From Panagrolaimus kolymaensis (Eukaryota > Nematoda > Chromadorea > Rhabditida > Panagrolaimidae), in the NCBI GenBank assembly GCA_028622995.1, contig JAJQJQ010000050.1, forward strand, positions 1,054,001 to 1,118,000: a DNA stretch of 64,000 bases, in the 5' to 3' direction. The position numbers and the translations under genes were made by a program. The notes below the pieces were generated by a model. The model ran no database searches and had not been told where the DNA came from. It worked only from the letters and a program-made list of their open reading frames with translations. Shown here in pieces: positions 47,396-59,034 of this stretch (position 1 is its first letter; every line of letters begins with the position of its first letter).

Positions 47396-48449
47396 GGTTG
47401 TTGAAACAATAACGAAATGAGGCAATGTACTTTTCTGTAGAATAAATCTGTAAAAAGTGTTTAGCAAATTGAAGACAAATTTTTTTTGCAAACAAAAAAG
47501 TTTGCTGCTTCAAAGCAAACAATCGTGATAAGAGATAAAATGGTATTTGAATTTTGTTTCTTGCAAACTGTTTTTTACGAACACGTTTGTCTCTTTTTTT
47601 TAGACAGTTGTAAACTATTTATTGCGAAAATTAATCATTTTACGTATTTAATTTAACTAATATTATAAAATGCAAATGGATAATAAAATTATCAAAGAAT
47701 AATAAAAAGTTAATCATTGTGGATGCACCACAAATCTTCAATGGTATAGCCAGGTTTTATTTATTCTGTCGCAACTCCTAAAGTTTATGAATAAGTTATT
47801 TATCGCTTATTTCCAGCACCTTTAGCGCCTTCTGAAAAATATGCTGCAGATGCATCGATTCGAGTTTGAGGTTGTTTATCCTCTTGTGTCATTCCGTTCC
47901 ACCGCTCTACAAGTTGCATCATCTAAGCTTACAATTTGTTCTTGAGGAAATCTTTTAAATTTTTCTCCGACATTGAATTTGTAGTTAGCTTCATGAAAAT
48001 TAAAATGATAAAGAAAAACCAACCTAATTTTGTTGTTCCTTTATTTTATACCTTTCTTTGCACCAAATCAAAAGTGCACTCAAGTTTTGAAAACAAAATA
48101 ACTACATAGATAGATATTTGCCAAATTTATTGATCGATTTTTCTTTAATATTATTAAACTTTTTTTTTCTTCATTAAACTAAAAAAATCTTTTTTAACTT
48201 CATCTAAAAAATACTGAATTAAGCGAATTCAAAAGCAAAATGGTTACTTTTTTGCGCAAGAAAAAAAATGGGCGTAAAACTTGTTTATTTTTTTTGACCT
48301 TGCGGACAGATCAAAAACGTGAGTTTCTCTTCGATATAAATTAAAAGTTATCAAACAAAAAAGATGGAGTTTTTAGACCATTTTTTAATTTTACTTTAGA
48401 ACAAATTTAGAGATTCTAAAAACTATTTATTTAAAAATATAATTTAAAT
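47396..48449. other. Spacer with duplicated flank and gene debris
   Basis: 47540-47675 repeats the block found upstream of copy 1. 47730-47990 is the second copy of the gene fragment at 42343-42595 (minus-strand remnants QPQTRIDASAAYFSEG), with in-frame stops. The rest is A+T-rich without a gene. Confidence 0.55.
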
Positions 48450-48913
48450 ATGACAAAATTATTAATTATTTATTTTTTGGTTATCATTTTTACAGGTAAT
48501 TAATTATTTTTCAATAAAAATTTTTAATTTTTGTACGTTTTTTAGCCGTTTCTGCTGAAGAATCGTATCCAAACAGTCAGAACGGTCCCTTTGCCGATCC
48601 CGGTCCCGGTGGTGGAGGAGGTGATGGGGCTCTGGGTATACCGACCCTTCTTCGTAATTAGGCAGCATCATCTGGAAATAGTGGAGGATACAATGTATAT
48701 TCAAATTCTGCCCCAATATATGGAAATGCCCAATATACATACGGCCCAATTAACGGAATTCGTAGTGTTAACACCGGATATTCTGATTCAAACTATGGTC
48801 AATATTCAAATAATTATTGGACTTGTGTAAATAATTATCGAGGTCAATATTATTATAGTTATAATCATGGATATTATGTGCGTGATACGAGAGCTAATCG
48901 ATATGGAAAATAA
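48450..48913 (+). CDS. Secreted Gly/Tyr/Asn-rich protein with an in-frame stop
   Basis: Exon 1 48450..48495, exon 2 48546..48913. The signal peptide MTKLLIIYFLVIIFTAVSA spans the intron. The mature part starts EESYPNSQNGPF, has a Gly run (DPGPGGGGGDG) and meets TAG at 48659-48661 after RN. The frame then continues open for 83 more codons with composition typical of Gly/Tyr-rich secreted nematode proteins (SGNSGGYNVYSNSAP, YGQYSNNYW, RGQYYYSYNHGYY) and ends at TAA 48911-48913. No intron in the right phase removes the stop. Either only the 53-aa product is made, or this is a recent nonsense mutation. Gly/Tyr-rich secreted peptides are often cuticular or antimicrobial; assignment is not possible here. 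Confidence 0.6.
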
Positions 48914-50277
48914 ATAAAACGTGAATTTTTTTTGTTTTAGCATTCGGCAATCGAAATTAGACTTTCAAAACATATTCCATAGGCACAACATTAATTTTTA
49001 ATTTTTGTAGTAAAAAAAAAATTTAGATTTTTTTTTGTTTTTGGTGAACATTAAAAACTTTTTATTTTTCACTAAGCTAAAAATATTTTTGGGATTACTG
49101 CAGTCAAAAATAAAAAAATCAAAATCAAACAATCCTCAAAAAAAAGAATAATTAATAATATTGTTTGGGAATATATTCTGAAATGGATGCCCTGGATTTC
49201 AATATTCTTACATTCACTTGAAATGGATTTGATTCTTCTTGAACGCAATCGAATCGTAAATTAAATCGATCACTTTTATTTATTTTTTCTTTGAAATTTG
49301 AATAAAAAATTTTTATTTTATGTTTTTTTATCGGAAATGAACCACAAACTCTAGTAAAGTTTGAACAAGCAACAACAAAAAAATTTCGTCATTTTATTGT
49401 TTTCTCTATTATTTTTTTTGCTCTTTCTTTCTTTTTATTTCAGAAAGGAGTGGCTGTGCTTCCTGTCTCATTTTCATTAATTAACAAACAAACAAAAATT
49501 TGAGGGTTTGGCATTATGATGAAAAATTAATGAAAAAATGAAAAAACAACAACCACAAGCTAAACCTATAAAGGTGTAACTTTAATGAGATACACTACAT
49601 GTTTTTTTTGTATGGCTGACTATCATATTTTTTTGATTTCGATAAAATGAAAAAGGCTTCTTCCACTGCATTGCTATCATCTTTTTTTTCCATGGATGAT
49701 CTTTAGCATAAAAACTTTTAAAGAAATCGAAGGGCCATTGCACTTTTAATTTCTGTGCATTTGCACTCTCAAAAGTAAAATCAGCTCAATTATTTTATTT
49801 ACTGAAATAATAAAGCTTCAAACTCAAAACTTAACAGAAAAAATAAATAAAACAAAAAACTGAAATTGAGAATATTCACCTAAGAAAATTTTATTTTGCA
49901 ATGCAAATAAAAAATTCTTTAACCTAAGTTTTATTTTTTGGGGTTCGCAAGCTAGACATGAAGCTATCTTTGTGGCAGGCGGCAGTAAAGTATTATATAA
50001 AACAATGAAAATAAATACAATTAAACACAGAATTTTGTGCATACCTTGTGACTGCTGCTGACTGAAAGTCGAAAGTAAAAAGAGTATAAAAAAAAGGTTT
50101 TTCTTATCAGAAATTTTTTTTGTTGGAATTTATTGTTATTAGCTGATTATTACTTCACTTTCTTCATTCGCTTTTGCCTTTTTACCTTTTTTTACTTTGG
50201 TTTTATTCCATCATTTTTATTTCATTTTGTTACACTACGTGATTGAGTGAGCCTCAGAGACCAAAAAAAGGAAAAAC
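48914..50277. other. Intergenic, no gene seen
   Basis: A+T-rich region upstream of the P-glycoprotein gene; probably contains its first promoter. No exon, RNA gene or repeat recognised. Confidence 0.4.
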
Positions 50278-53200
50278 ATGGGGTTATTCAATCGAAAAAA
50301 GAAAGATGAATTATCGACATCCAATGGTTCAGAAACCGAATTGTAAGTTAAACTATTTTACATTAATTTTTTTTGCGATGCAAAGTTTTTTTTGAAATTA
50401 GAAAAATTGCGCTTATGGTGGCAAAATATACTTTTTGCCAGCCAACACCCAGCAACAGCTTCGGTTTAGTCTTTTTTTCTAACGATTTTGAAATTCGAAA
50501 CAAATAAAAAATGAAGAGAAGGAAAAAATGAGAGAAATGTGTGCAAAACAAAAAAAACAGCAAAAAAAAGCTAAAGGACATGAACTATCAACGCGGACTC
50601 TGCATCGACTTTGGTTTCTCTCTTTTTTTTTGTCCTCGATGTCTGCTTGCTGCTTTTTATGAATAACTCTTTATTTTTTATTTTTGTGCACAAATTTATT
50701 TTCTCTGCTAAAAAATATCATCATTTTTACTTAAATGTTTTAAATTAAAATTCTCAGACACATATTAAAATTTAAAATTTAAAAAGATAGTTAGTCATGG
50801 AAAAATTAAAAACTACAACAACGGATGAAGCGGAAGTTCCGTTGTTAAAAAAAATTTTCAAACGGTAAGGGTCCATTAAATTTTCAAGGTTTTCTAATTC
50901 TTTAATTTTTAGGGAAAAAAATCAAAAAGAACCAGTCAAAAAAGTTTCCCTCACTCAACTCGTAAGTTTCTTTTTAAATTCTTTTTTTAATTTTCAAAGT
51001 TTTGATAGCTGTTTTTTAGTTTCGATATGGAAATCGTTTTGATTTTACTTTAATGATTATTGGTTCGTTAGTTGCTATAGTAACAGGCATGGGTATGCCA
51101 TTTTTATCAATAATTATGGGAAATATGTCCCAATCATTTATTGATATGACGACATTAATGGAACTTGAAAGTGATTCGTTTCCATTATTTATAATTTTAT
51201 ATCAAATATTTAATTTTAAAGATAATAATACTGATGTTTCTGCATATGTAAATTTATCAACTTTCAATTATTCGACTGATAAATTTGAACATGATGTGAA
51301 TGATAAAGTTTTATGGTCGGTTTATATGGGAGCAGGATTATTTATATCAGCTTTGATTCAAGTTACATGTTTTTTGGTAGCATCGGAAAATATGATGCAT
51401 CGAATGAGAAAAGCTTTTTTTAAATCTGTTCTTCGACAAAATATTGCTTGGTATGATATGAATAATTCGGGCACATTGGCTACAAAATTATTCGAGTAAG
51501 TTAACTCTTTTAAATCTAAAATAAAAATTTGCGGCACTTCGAATGTAAAATGTAAAAAAAATTCACGTCGAGACAGAAGATATCGAGAATTTTCGTTTCG
51601 GGACCAGAAACTTTATAATTTACTTTTACAAAATTTTTGGTTAAAGCAATAATTTTTTATAGCAATCTTGAACGAATTAAAGAAGGCACTGGAGATAAGG
51701 TGGCATTGGCGGTACAATTTACTGCACAATTTTTTGGTGGTTTTGTTATTGCTTTTACGTATGATTGGAAATTAACTTTAATTATGATGAGTTTATCACC
51801 TTTGATGATTTTAACTGGAGTTTTTCTTGCAAAGGTATGAATTTCGAAAACATTTTTTGCTTTAAATTTTTAAATTTGAGTCTTTCGCAATATTTGCTTT
51901 TTATAGTTAATGGCTGACTCAACTTCAAAGGAAGCAAAGCAATATGCTGTTGCAGGCGCAGTGGCAGAAGAAACTCTAACTTCGCTACGCACAGTTTATG
52001 CTTTCAATGGCCAAGATTATGAATGCGAAAGATACAATAAAGCTTTGGCAGCAGGAAAATTAAATGGAATAATTAAATCCCTTTATGTTGGATCTGGTTT
52101 AGCTATGACTTTTTTGGTTATGTTTGGATCATATTGTCTTGCATTTTGGGTTGGAACTAATTTTGTTGTGGATGGTTATATGGATCCACAAACTTTGATT
52201 ACAGTATTCTTTTCAATTATGATGGGTTCGATGGCTTTAGGTCAAGCAGGACCTCAATTTGCTGTAATTGGAACAGCTCAAGGTGCAGCGAGTGCTATTT
52301 TTGAAATTATTGATCGAGTTAGTTTTTTTTTCTATTAAAAAATTTGCATAAATTTATTTTTTAATTTTTTATAGGAACCTGAAATTGATTCATATTCGGA
52401 TGAAGGAAAAAAATTAACTAAAATCAACGGCCATCTTACTATATCCAATGTAAAATTTAGTTATCCCAGTCGCCCTGATATTCCAATATTAAATGGAATT
52501 GGATTTGAAGCTTTACCTGGAGAAACTGTGGCTTTAGTAGGATCGTCTGGCTGTGGAAAAAGTACCATAGTTTCTTTACTCCTTCGATATTATAATTCTT
52601 TGGGTGGCGAAATCAAACTTGATGGACACGATATTACAGAAATAAATATAAATTGTCTTCGAAAAGCCATTGGCGTTGTAAGTCAAGAACCTATATTATT
52701 TAATTGCACCATTGAAGAAAATATTAAATTTGGTAACACCGATGTCAATGATCAAGAAATGAAAGCCGCTTGTCGAATGGCAAATGCAGAAAATTTTATT
52801 TCTAGTTTACCGCTGGGTTATAAAACGATGGTGGGCGAACGTGGAGTTCAACTAAGTGGTGGACAAAAACAAAGAATTGCCATTGCAAGGGCTTTAGTTC
52901 GAAATCCAAAAATCCTGCTTCTCGATGAAGCCACTTCCGCGTTGGATGCTGAAAGTGAATTTATTGTTCAAAAAGCTTTGGATAATGCCAGACAAGGAAG
53001 AACCACGATAATCATCGCTCATCGACTTTCAACCATAAAAAATGCAGATAAAATTGTTGCAATTAAAAATGGCGAAGTTGAAGAAGTTGGAACTCACGAA
53101 GATTTAATGATCAAACAAGGATTATATTATAATTTAGTTAATGCTCAAGTTTTTGCTGATGTTGATGGTATGGAAATATTTTCTTTATAAAAATGAAAAA

Positions 53201-55895
53201 TAATAGAAACTCATTCTTCAATCTTTTTTCTGTTACCTTTTTTTTGAAAAAAAACTTCAAAAATAATCCATTTAAAAAATAGAAAGTATTTTCTTTAAAT
53301 TTGAAAAGTTTTAGAATATTTTACTCAAAAAAATTATATCCGAAAAATATATAAAAAAAATTAACATATTTTATTTGTTTTTTATTAGTTAGACTAATTT
53401 TAATTAATCGTTTCGTTTTTTTAGCCCCTCGCGAACGTTTGGAATCAGTTCGATCTAATACCCGCTCTCGAAGGTCTAGTGCGAGTTCCATTAAAAATGA
53501 TCCTTTATCTGCGCGGTTTGACGACGCCAGCAGCGATGATGAAAATGAACCAGAAACTAAGGATGCCAAATCGGAACTTAAACGACTTCAAAAAGATTTG
53601 GAAAAAGAAGGAGCAAAACCGAGAAATTTATTTGCCATTTTAAAATATGCGAGACCCGAAGCTACGTTTATTACTTTCGCAATTATTGCTTCGATTATTC
53701 AAGGCACAGTGTTTCCTGCATTTTCATTATTTTTTACAAATGTTATGGAAACTTTTGCTGGAACTGATAAAGATACCATGCGAAAAGATGGACATTTATG
53801 GGCGATGATGTTTTTAGTTTTGGGTTTTGTTATGGGGGGAGCATTATTTTTTCAAGCTTTACTTTTTGGAATGTCCGCTGAAAGGTTGACTGGAAGAATT
53901 CGATCAAAGTTATTTAGAAATATTTTGAGACAAGATGTTGCATATTTTGATATGCCCACTCATTCATCAGGGAAATTGTGTACTCGATTAGCGACAGATG
54001 CACCAAATGTTAAAGCTGTAAATTTTTAATTAACAAAATAAATTTTTGGGTTAATTTTAAGATTCATAAATTTTTTAGGCAATTGATTATCGTCTTGGAA
54101 GTGTTTTTTCTGCTGTCGTTTCAGTTGGAGCTGGAATTGTTATTGCATTTTGGTTTAATTGGCAAATGGCTTTACTTGTTATCGCCATTTTCCCATTGGG
54201 CGGAGTTGGTCAAGCTCTACAACTTAAATATTCTCAAGGCAGGGCTGTTGAGGATGCAAAAGATATGGAAAATGCTGGAAAAGTAACTAATTAAAAACTT
54301 AAATATGCAAATTCTTAATTTAATTTTTTTAAGGTCGCTTTGGAAGCAATTGAAAATATTCGAACTGTTCAAGCTTTGACCCTTGAAAAAAGATTTTATG
54401 TGGCATTTGAAGAATATATTGAATTTCCTCACAAAACTTCCCTTCGAAAAGCCATCATTCAAGGCCTCACTTATGGTTTCTCATCATCAATTTTCTTTTT
54501 CCTTTATGCTGCAGCATTTCGATTTGGTGTATTTTTGGTTGTTCATAATTATCCAACGTCGCATCAAGTTAAACCCATGGATGTTATGAGAACTCTTTAT
54601 GCGATAAGTATGACAGCTGGAAGTATGGGTTTTGCAAGCGCATATTTCCCAGAATATATTAAAGCTAAATTAGCTGCGGGACTTATTTTCAAAATGTTGG
54701 AAGAGGAACCAATCATAGATAATTTATCAGATGAAGGTTTACGGGCGGTGAGTTACTTCGAAGTTTATTTAATTTTTGTTTGGGAAACAAATTGATTTTT
54801 TCGAACTAAATTTTGTTTGGCTTTATCTCAAAAAACTTTTTTGATCACAAAAATCGAAGATTGTCTTATTTTTTATTTATGAAAATTAAAAAAAATTTCA
54901 AAACAAAATATGCAAAATTATATTTTCCATAAATTTTGTAAAAACTTGAAAATTTGTGAAACTCAAAAACAAAGTTACAATTTTCGTTGAAATTAAAACT
55001 TTTTTTCGAAAGCGACGAACAAAATCTTCTCAAATTCTGATGAAAGCAATTTTGTGAAGTTTTATTAATATTTTTATTTTTTATTTTAGAAAAATATTTC
55101 TGGTCATGTTACTTTTAATAATATCACTTTTGCATATCCTCAACGAGCTCAAGTTCAAGTTTTAAAGGGTATAAATATTGAAGCAAAGCCGGGTGAAACT
55201 ATTGCTTTGGTTGGATCATCGGGTTGTGGAAAATCTACGGTTGTATCATTACTTGAAAGATTTTATGATCCTTTAAGTGGTTCAGTAAATATAGATGGAA
55301 AAAATATTCGCGATTATGGTTTACAAAATATTAGGGCTCAAATGGCTTTGGTTTCACAAGAACCTATTTTATTTGATCGATCAATAAAAGATAATATTTT
55401 TTATGGATTGCCTGAATCTCAAATAAATGATAGAAGTTTAATGGAAGCTGCAAGATTAGCAAATATTCATACTTTTGTTGAAAGTTTGCCATCGGTTTGT
55501 AATTTTTTTCTCCTTGTTTTTTATTTAATAAAAATAAATTTTAGCAATATGACACTCGAGTTGGAGAAAAAGGCGCCCAACTTTCTGGAGGTCAGAAACA
55601 AAGAATTGCTATAGCTCGAGCCCTAATTCGAAACCCCAAAATTTTACTTCTCGATGAAGCCACTTCAGCATTGGATACAGAAAGTGAAAAAGTTGTTCAA
55701 GAAGCCCTTGATCGAGCACGTGAAGGTCGAACTTGCATTGTTATAGCCCATAGACTTTCAACCATTGTAAACGCCGATCGAATTATTGTTGTTTCCAATG
55801 GAAATGTCGTGGAATTGGGAACTCATTTGGAATTAATGGCTTTGCATGGAGTATATCATGCTTTAACTGAAAAACAAAATGCTAAAAAATCTTAG
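50278..55895 (+). CDS. P-glycoprotein (ABCB full transporter)
   Basis: Exons: 50797..50864 (or alternative 50278..50342), 50913..50961, 51020..51495, 51663..51834, 51907..52317, 52375..53167, 53425..54017, 54079..54282, 54334..54747, 55090..55494, 55545..55895; all phases fit, about 1311 aa. Layout is TMD1-NBD1-linker-TMD2-NBD2. NBD1 has Walker [10 protein letters not shown] (about residue 447), signature [15 protein letters not shown], Walker [13 protein letters not shown] and H-loop [12 protein letters not shown]2 repeats all of these. TMD1 has an N-glycosylated-looking extracellular loop (NLSTFNYST). The charged linker ([13 protein letters not shown]...) contains likely phosphorylation sites. 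Known role: ATP-driven export of hydrophobic compounds from the plasma membrane. All catalytic residues are intact. Which nematode pgp it is orthologous to cannot be told by eye. Confidence 0.95.
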
Positions 55896-56458
55896 ATCTC
55901 TCAAAAATGTATTTATAATTTTTTAAATTTTATTTAAAACTTTTCTTCTTTGTTTTTTCTTGTTTGATAAAATAAAAATATCATAATTAAATTTTTATAA
56001 TCCCTTGATTCTTTTGATTCTTAACATTAAATAAAGAATAAAATTGTAAATGAAAGAAACAGAAAAAAAATAAAAATTATAATACCTTCAAAAAAGCTTT
56101 AGGAAAATAATGGAAACTCTCTGCATGGTTGCAATTTTTTGTAAGTCGCAGATGTCAAACAAATTAATTGCTTTTATAACAAAAGATTTTGATATAAAAA
56201 TTATTAAAAATAAGTAAGAAAAAAGTTCTATTTTTTATTAATATTATGTAAGTTTGATGTGAGACAAATAAACAGTTTTTCAAATCCAAACTGCTGCAAA
56301 CATATTTGGCAAAAAGTTCAATCGGCGCCAAGTTACTTTTTTGGTTGCGTTTAACAAAACGAAAAGAATTTATTCTATCTTTTTCCTCTAAAAAAAGAAT
56401 TTGCTTAAATTTATTTTATCATTTAATATTATTTCTATTGTTTGTGTAATTCAAAACT
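55896..56458. other. Intergenic, no gene seen
   Basis: A+T-rich spacer between the P-glycoprotein 3' end and the SKP1/F-box-like gene; contains AATAAA-like sequences shortly after the stop (for example near 55970 and 56030). Confidence 0.4.
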
Positions 56459-58924
56459 ATGTATATTCTTCAATCAAAACTTGATAATCAAAATTTTGAA
56501 GTCAATAAAAAAGTCATCGATTCTTCAGTTTTGTTAAAAAATATTTGTGGTTAGTTTATCGCAAATTTTTTTTTGCACATCTTAAATATAATTTCTTTTT
56601 AGATCTCACTGAAACAAAAGAACCCATAGTTTTAAATTGTTCATCTCAATGTTTGGATATTTTTATTAAACTCATCAATCATTATGATACAATCTCAGAT
56701 TATCATGATTGTGAATTTGAGAAAGAATTATTTAAAAATTTTGATGATAAAAGTCTTGCAGAACTTGTTAATGAAATGGCGATACTCGACTCTGACTTTT
56801 TGTTTGATACTATTGCTGATTTTATTTTGGATAAAATAAAAGATTTTGGTTTGAAAGAAATTCAAGAATTTTTATTGCTTGAAGATGATTTTACTCCAGA
56901 AGAAAGAGAACTCATAAACCAAAACTTTTTGGAATATATTATTTCATTAAATATTGAAGACTCAAAACTTAAATTTCCATTTCCTGGAACAAACTTTTTT
57001 ACTTTAAAAAACAAATATTATTGCACGATGAATGTAATCCTTGCGAGGATAGTAAAACGTTCAGATGAAGAAACTGCTTTGAAGCTTTCATTGATAAATA
57101 AAACAATGAAAAATGAAGTGGATCGCCACCCCATAAAATTAGCCCACTTTCAAGGAAATTCAACGTGGGTTTTACAAATTTATTACCCCAATGCAAATTT
57201 TTTATTATCACCCGAAATATATAATGAAAACTATTTTAATGTGATTAAAAAACGAAAGATTATTGTTGATAAACCAATTAGAATGTATTATGGACAGAGC
57301 TGCGATTTCGCTTCGCCTTTTTTCGCCGCCATCGCCTCGCCTCTCTTTTTTTTCCAATATGGCAGGCGAGCCATGGCGAAAAAAAATCTCAACACGAAAA
57401 AAAATGGCGATGGATGGCGTTACTTCGCCATCCATCGCCATTTGTCGCCATTGATCGCCTTTTTCAATTTCTTATTTTTTACAAATTGATGTCTGTAAGA
57501 ATGAAGGTTTACTAAAAAAGCATAAACATTTTTTATTCTTTATCAAATTTAGCTTAAACTTGATATATATAATAATTTTTGGTCGTTTATAACGAAAATA
57601 GAAAATTTTACAACATTTATCATTATCATTTTTAATATTAGACATATCGAGTGTATCTGGAACATAGCTATTGATACCATTATTAGAAACTTTGATAATT
57701 GATTTATTTTATCAATTCCTATAATTATTTCGAAAGCTACACCAACATAAAGAATGGGTTTTTTAAAGCATATAATCCACATAAAACTTTACAATCCTTA
57801 GAAAAGTTCTGTTTTATCAGCTTTTGTGCTCTTAGTGGTTCTAGACCAGAAATAATTTTAACAAATTCAGATTCTTCATGTTCGATTGCATATGTACGTG
57901 ACATAATATGAAGAAAAAAAAGATGGGTCACCCTCTATTCTTTAGCAAAAACTAAAAATAACGCCACAGGGAGAGAGTAGGTGCTCCAAAAATACGAAAA
58001 AAATATTTTAAGTCGATTTATTGCTTTACTAAATGAAAAAACATTCCCAAAAATTCTTATTGCCATTCTATATACTTTAAAATTCTATGTTTTAGAGAAA
58101 AAAATTTATTTTCGCCTTTTTGATCGCCAAAAAAAATGGCGAAGGATCGCCAAAAAAATGGCGTTCCTTCGCCATTTTTTTGGCGCGCCAAACGACGACA
58201 TAAAATTTTCGCTAACTTTTTGGCGTCGCCATTCATCGCCTTTTGAAAAGGCAGGCGACGCCGGCGAATGCCGGCGAAATCGCAGCTCTGATTATGGATC
58301 AAAAACACAATCCCCTCATGAAGGGGCATTACGATGTTCATCTCTTGATTTTGTTATTCCTACAAATAAAATGAAGGATAATTTCGAAGTACATTTTCGT
58401 GGAAATGAAAATCAAATCTCTTATTTCAATGTTCACCGATGTCCCTTTAATTTCATTATTTATATCTTTGAAGGCATTAAGGTTGATTTTGAAAAGGTCT
58501 ATCAAGAGCTTGTGGCAAAAGATTTTTCTAAAAAAATTAAGTATGTTTACTTTTATGTGCTTAATTTTCAATATTATTTATTTTCGATTTTAGAATTCGC
58601 AATAATAATGCCTTTAACTTTTTTCAAAGAGAATGCATCTTCATGGAAAAAAGAGCAAATGAAAATAAATTTCATGAAATTTTCATAAATAGTTTCGAAG
58701 GTGTTTATTCTTCACATTTAGAACATTTTATTTTGGTAAGGTGAAAACTATAATAAGTCTTTGTTTCACTAAATTTTATTTTACAGAATTACATGGCGGA
58801 TGATGGAGTAATAAAAAGCTGTAAAAAGATATTTAATATTAAATATACATACGACAGACACATCCGTAGGAATATTTACCCCGTATCCGAAATCAAAAAT
58901 TATTTACAAAACAAAGAAAAATAA
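56459..58924 (+). CDS. SKP1-like/F-box-like fusion gene, interrupted by a hAT-type insertion
   Basis: Exons 56459..56549, 56603..58540 (with a 996-bp element and one target-duplication copy inside), 58594..58735, 58787..58924. Without the insertion the frame is exact (434 aa). Residues 1-150 are SKP1-like: an N-terminal BTB-type fold (MYILQSKLDNQNFEVNKKVI), then AELVNEMAILDSDFLFDTIA and the SKP1 signature helix FGLKEIQEF followed by LLLEDDFTPEERELI. A short FPFPG linker leads to an F-box-like segment (ILARIVKRSDEETALKLSLI, NKTMKNEVDRHP) and an unrecognised C-terminal domain (NYMADDGVIKSCKKIF). SKP1 normally binds F-box proteins in trans within SCF ligases; here adaptor and receptor-like parts are on one chain. 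The insertion adds stops unless spliced out. Confidence 0.75.
57295..58290. mobile_element. Non-autonomous hAT-type DNA transposon (MITE-like)
   Basis: 996 bp bounded by inverted ends CAGAGCTGCGATTTCGC and GCGAAATCGCAGCTCTG, and flanked by a perfect 8-bp target duplication ATTATGGA (57287-57294 and 58291-58298). An 8-bp duplication and CAG-type termini are hallmarks of hAT elements. Subterminal regions (57295-57475 and 58105-58290) are dense in GGCGA/TCGCC units, usual for transposase-binding arrays. No transposase is encoded. The centre (about 57540-57935) holds an A+T-rich, gene-like segment on the minus strand. Confidence 0.9.
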
Positions 58925-59034
58925 CAAATCATTCAAATTTTATATTCATGACAATAAATCTTTTTTGCTTTTTATTACTTTGAAAGGTTCGATTCAAGTT
59001 ATTTATATTTTATAATTCTTTTCAACAAAGTATT

